From assembly GCA_963758025.1 (NCBI GenBank), contig CAVWUA010000016.1:1-64000 (forward strand): a stretch of DNA of 64,000 nucleotides, in the 5' to 3' direction. Both the position numbers and the translations under genes were made by a program. The notes below the pieces were generated by a model, which was given only the letters and a program-made list of their open reading frames with translations, ran no database searches and was not told the DNA's origin. Shown here in pieces: positions 60,903 through 64,000 of this stretch. The DNA is from CAVWUA01 sp963758025 (GTDB lineage: Bacteria; Planctomycetota; Planctomycetia; Isosphaerales; Isosphaeraceae). Within the stretch, counting starts at the first letter, position 1; each line of letters begins with the position of its first letter.

Positions 60903-62758
60903 ATGAAGCGTTCTTTATTCTGGCGATTCGCCCGATTTGTTCTCGTCCTGATCCTGCTCGGCGGGATCGCCGGGGGGACGGTCGCGGTGGCCGGTCTTGA
61001 CCGGGTGAAGGCGTCGGGCCTCTCGGCGTGGCGCTCCGTGCTGACGTGGGCCGGGCTGGAGCGTCACGCCGGCGAGTCGGACACCACGTACTGGTGCCCG
61101 ATGCACCCGCAGATCAAGCGGGACAAGCCCGATATCTGCCCGATCTGCAACATGGCCCTGGTGCCGCTGGAAGCGGGCGCCTCCGACAGGCCCCCAACGC
61201 ACTTGACCCTGACGGTCCGGCAGGTCCAGCAGGCCGGGGTCGTCACCAAGCCGGTCCTCCCGCGCCGGCTTCAACGCACGATCGACACCACCGGACGGGT
61301 CGAGATCGACGAGCGGCGGCTCGCCAAGATTGCCTCGTGGATTCCGGGCAAGAGCCGGATCGTGGACCTGCGCATCAATTACACGGGCCTCCGCGTCGAG
61401 AAGGGGGACGTCATGGCCGAGTTGTACAGCCCCGAGCTGATCTCGGCGCAGTCGGAGTACCTGCTCGCTTCGAAGGCCCAGTCGCGCATGTCGAACCGCC
61501 GCGCCTCGACCGTCGGCAACGGTGGTCTGGTGCAATCGGCGCGGCAGAAACTGCTCTACTGGGGCATGACCTCGGACCAGATCGACCACCTGGCTCAGAC
61601 CGGCGAGGTCCTCGACCGTGTGTCGATCGAGGCCCCGATCGGCGGCACGGTCCACCGGCTCGCCGTGCAGGAAGGGCAGTACGTCGAGGAGGGGGATCTG
61701 CTGTTCGAGGTCGTTGACCTGTCCAAGCTCTGGCTGATCGCCGACATCTACGAGGACGAATTGCCGCTGGTCGAACTCGGCCAGCCGGTGGCGATCTCGG
61801 TTCGGGGCCTTCCCGGCGAGACGTTCGAGGGGAACGTCGCGTTTATTGATCATATGGTGCAACAAGATTCGCGTACGGTCCGGGTCCGGATCGATCTGGA
61901 CAATGCCGGCCACCGGCTCAAGCCGGGGATGTACGCCCGGGCGCAGCTCCGCAAGACGTTCGACGACGTGCTGGCCGTCCCGGCGAACGCGGTCCTCTGG
62001 TCCGGGCAGCGGAGCGTCGTGCTGGTCCGGCAGGGGGAGGGGACGTTCGAGCCTCGCGAGGTGACGCTCGGCCAGGAGTGGCTGTACCCGGTCTCGGAGG
62101 CTGACCGCGACGGCCGCGCCTGGAATTCGGCTCCGATCAACAGCGCTATCATGAGGTTCTGGCCGGCTTGAAGCCGGGCGAGCCGGTCGTCACCGCCGGC
62201 GCGTTCCTGCTCAATGCCGAGAGTCAGTTTCAGAGCGTGCTGACGAAGATGCTCCCGGCCGATGGGTCCGAGCCGCCGGGCCTGGAACAGCTTCTCGGGG
62301 AGGCGGTCGCGGAGGACCTGCGCGCGGTGCTGGCGGCCTATTTCGCCCTGAGCGATGCCCTGGCGGCCGACGCGCTCGGGCCGGTTCCCGAGCGGGCTGA
62401 GTCGCTGGCCGAGGCGGCCGAGACACTGGCCGAGGCGGCCGGACAGGAGGAGAAATCCGATCTGGCGGAGGCGGCCCGGCAGGTCGCCGGGGCGGCCGGG
62501 GCGTCGAACCTCCGTCTGGCGAGCGACCTGGAGCAGGCCCGACGCGGCTTCGGCCAGGTCAGCAAGGCGCTGGTCGGCCTGCTGGCCGAGCATGGTGGCC
62601 CGGTGCTCCTGGGTGCGGACCTTCACGCCTTCGAGTGCCCCATGGCCGGCAAGTACGGCTTCAAGCTCTGGCTCCAGGACGATCCCGCGATGGAGAACCC
62701 GTACATGGGCCAGAAGATGCTGACCTGCGGCAAGGAACTGAGCACGCTGGAACCCTGA
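60903..62758 (+). CDS. CusB-like RND adaptor with heavy-metal-binding and DUF3347-like domains (one frame shift)
   Basis: About 618 residues. The N-terminal membrane helix (RFVLVLILLGGIAGGTVAVA) is followed by a heavy-metal-binding domain (TYWCPMHPQIKRDKPDICPI, then CNMALVPL) near residues 61-85, which usually binds Cu/Ag. The HlyD/CusB adaptor core has VRQVQQAGVVTKPVLPRRLQ, DLRINYTGLRVEKGDVMAEL and LWLIADIYEDELPLVELGQP. Near 62110-62145 one base seems to be missing; the reading resumes with EVLAGLKPGEPVVTAGAFLL and ends in a DUF3347-like region (LAAYFALSDALAADALGPVP onward, with AFECPMAGKYGFKLW). It links the inner-membrane pump to an outer-membrane channel. Confidence 0.85.
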
Positions 62759-62791
62759 GAACCACGTCCTTTCGAGAGGCTCACGCCCATC

Positions 62792-64000
62792 ATGCACGAC
62801 GAGAACGGGACCGAGCCATCCGGCGTGATCGCCCGGCTGATCGCCTGGTGCATCGCCAACCGCTTTCTGGTGTTGACCCTCACGGCCATCCTCTCGACGG
62901 TCGGCGTCTGGGCCACGACGACGATCCCGATCGACGCCATCCCCGACCTGTCCGATGTCCAGGTCATCATCTACACTCCCTGGCAGGGACGCGACCCGCA
63001 GATCATCGAGGACCAGGTCACGTACCCCCTGGCCTCGACGATGCTCTCGGTCCCTGGCGTCGCCGACGTGCGGGGGTACAGCTTCTTCGGGTTCTCGTTC
63101 GTTTACGTCATCTTCGAGGACGGGACGGACATGTACTGGGCGCGCAGCCGCGTGCTGGAGTACCTGAACCAGGTCCAGGACCAGCTTCCCGAGGGGATCA
63201 CCCCCACGCTCGGCCCGGACGCCACCGGGCTGGGCTGGGTGTATCTCTACACGTTGGAGGACACCGAGAACCGTTACGACCTGGGCGAACTGCGGGCGCT
63301 TCAGGACTGGTACGTGCGGTATCAGTTGACCGAGGTCGAGGGCGTGGCCGAGGTGGCGACCGTCGGCGGCGCCGTGCGGCAGTATCAGGTGACGGTCGAT
63401 CCCCGGCGACTCTTGCTCTATCAGATCCCGCTGGAGACGGTCATCGCGTCGATCAAGGACTCGAACAACGACGTCGGCGGCCGGGTGGTCGAGATGGGCG
63501 AGACGGAGCACATGGTCCGGGGTAGGGGCTACATTCAGAGCCCCGAGGACCTGGAGGAAATCGTGCTCTCGGCCACCGAGGACGGCACGCCGGTCCTCCT
63601 GCGCGACGTGGCGCAGGTGCAGATCGGGCCGGACATCAAGCGCGGCCTGGCGGAGAAGAACGGCGAGGGGGAGGTCGTCGCCGGGATCGTCGTCATGCGC
63701 TTCGGCGAGAATGCCTTGAAGACCATCGACGCCGTCAAGGCGAAGATCCGGCAGATCGAGCCGGGGTTGCCCGAAGGGGTCGTCATCCGCACGGCCTACG
63801 ACCGCAGCGCCTTGATTCACCGCTCGATCGACACGCTCAAGGAGACGCTTTCCGAGGAGCTGCTGATCACGACCTTGATCTGCATCCTCTTCCTGCTCCA
63901 CGTCCGAAGCGCCCTGGTGGCGGCGGTGGTCCTGCCGCTGGGCATTCTGATGGCGTTCATCATCATGAAGTTCGCCGGGATCAACGCCAACATCATGTCG
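62792..64000 (+). CDS. CusA/CzcA-like heavy-metal RND efflux pump (3' end outside window)
   Basis: Open from the ATG at 62792 to the window end (403 codons, no stop). The start reads GVIARLIAWCIANRFLVLTL, the first transmembrane helix. Then follow IPIDAIPDLSDVQVIIYTPW and PGVADVRGYSFFGFSFVYVI, typical of heavy-metal RND transporters, VYLYTLEDTENRYDLGELRA and a GRVVEMGETEHMVRGRGYIQ segment. The second helix cluster starts near LLITTLICILFLLHVRSALV. Length and order match the first 400 of about 1050 residues. It pumps metal ions from cytoplasm or periplasm outwards, with the adaptor upstream. Metal specificity (Cu/Ag or Zn/Cd/Co) cannot be told from this part. Confidence 0.9.
   Translation, partial: MHDENGTEPSGVIARLIAWCIANRFLVLTLTAILSTVGVWATTTIPIDAIPDLSDVQVIIYTPWQGRDPQIIEDQVTYPLASTMLSVPGVADVRGYSFFGFSFVYVIFEDGTDMYWARSRVLEYLNQVQDQLPEGITPTLGPDATGLGWVYLYTLEDTENRYDLGELRALQDWYVRYQLTEVEGVAEVATVGGAVRQYQVTVDPRRLLLYQIPLETVIASIKDSNNDVGGRVVEMGETEHMVRGRGYIQSPEDLEEIVLSATEDGTPVLLRDVAQVQIGPDIKRGLAEKNGEGEVVAGIVVMRFGENALKTIDAVKAKIRQIEPGLPEGVVIRTAYDRSALIHRSIDTLKETLSEELLITTLICILFLLHVRSALVAAVVLPLGILMAFIIMKFAGINANIMS

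Noticed and set aside
61850..63901. 683-residue minus-strand frame opposite the RND genes
   Set aside because: The plus strand encodes clear adaptor and RND pump motifs; the minus frame is a GC-driven shadow.

Overview
The window looks like a planctomycete chromosome, probably of the Isosphaeraceae/Gemmataceae type. It is GC-rich. It carries two PSD1-type planctomycete cytochromes, each paired with a DUF1501 protein, a DUF1559 pseudopilin-like protein with an H-x9-DG motif, a CxxCH heme protein of the PVC type, LExRxLLS-like N-terminal motifs on two exported proteins, several sulfatases and a Val/Thr/Tyr-rich repeat protein of the kind proposed for planctomycete cell walls. The name is inferred from these families, not from a marker-gene tree. 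LAYOUT. 1-3.8 kb (minus): a partial tRNA-Val, then the translation cluster rpsB-tsf-pyrH-frr. 4.7-13.7 kb (plus): a phosphoesterase, a GlmU-like sugar nucleotidyltransferase, an EamA transporter, a Uma2 nuclease, a GT-B glycosyltransferase, a small membrane protein, a 2-hydroxyacid dehydrogenase, and a DUF1559/esterase pair whose stop and start codons overlap. 13.7-17 kb (minus): two exported proteins, one with CAP plus FG-GAP-like repeats and one with a dockerin-like domain. 17.3-21 kb: a large hybrid sensor kinase. 21-31 kb (minus): DUF1501, PSD1 cytochrome and a neutral-ceramidase/heme-dehydrogenase fusion. 31-36 kb: dispersed palindromic repeats, an IS4-like remnant, an M48 peptidase divergent from a BlaI-type repressor with a clear operator between them, and a zinc-ribbon membrane protein. 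36-42 kb (minus): M20 peptidase, serS, mgtE and a creatininase-family gene. 42-50 kb (plus): small genes, including an OsmC-like gene with an in-frame TGA at its reactive-cysteine position, a chitinase-like gene, an RNase Sa/barnase-like toxin module with a SUKH immunity gene, and a RelE-like toxin-antitoxin pair. 50-52 kb (minus): the Val/Thr/Tyr repeat protein. 53-60 kb: two sulfatases facing a second PSD1/DUF1501 pair. 60-64 kb (plus): a Cys-rich exported protein, a CusB-like adaptor and the start of a CusA/CzcA-like RND pump, downstream of a perfect 17-bp palindrome. HOW THE GENES WORK TOGETHER. The sulfatases, PSD1/DUF1501 pairs and ceramidase fusion fit breakdown of sulfated or complex extracellular polymers. 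The last three genes form a heavy-metal efflux unit. The 47-50 kb stretch is a small conflict and stability island with duplicated promoter-like modules. QUALITY WARNING. About 30 single-base frame shifts interrupt otherwise normal genes, including the essential pyrH and serS. About 24 of them behave as one-base gains. Most are probably sequencing or assembly indels, so the genes concerned are annotated here as whole genes with the shift noted.
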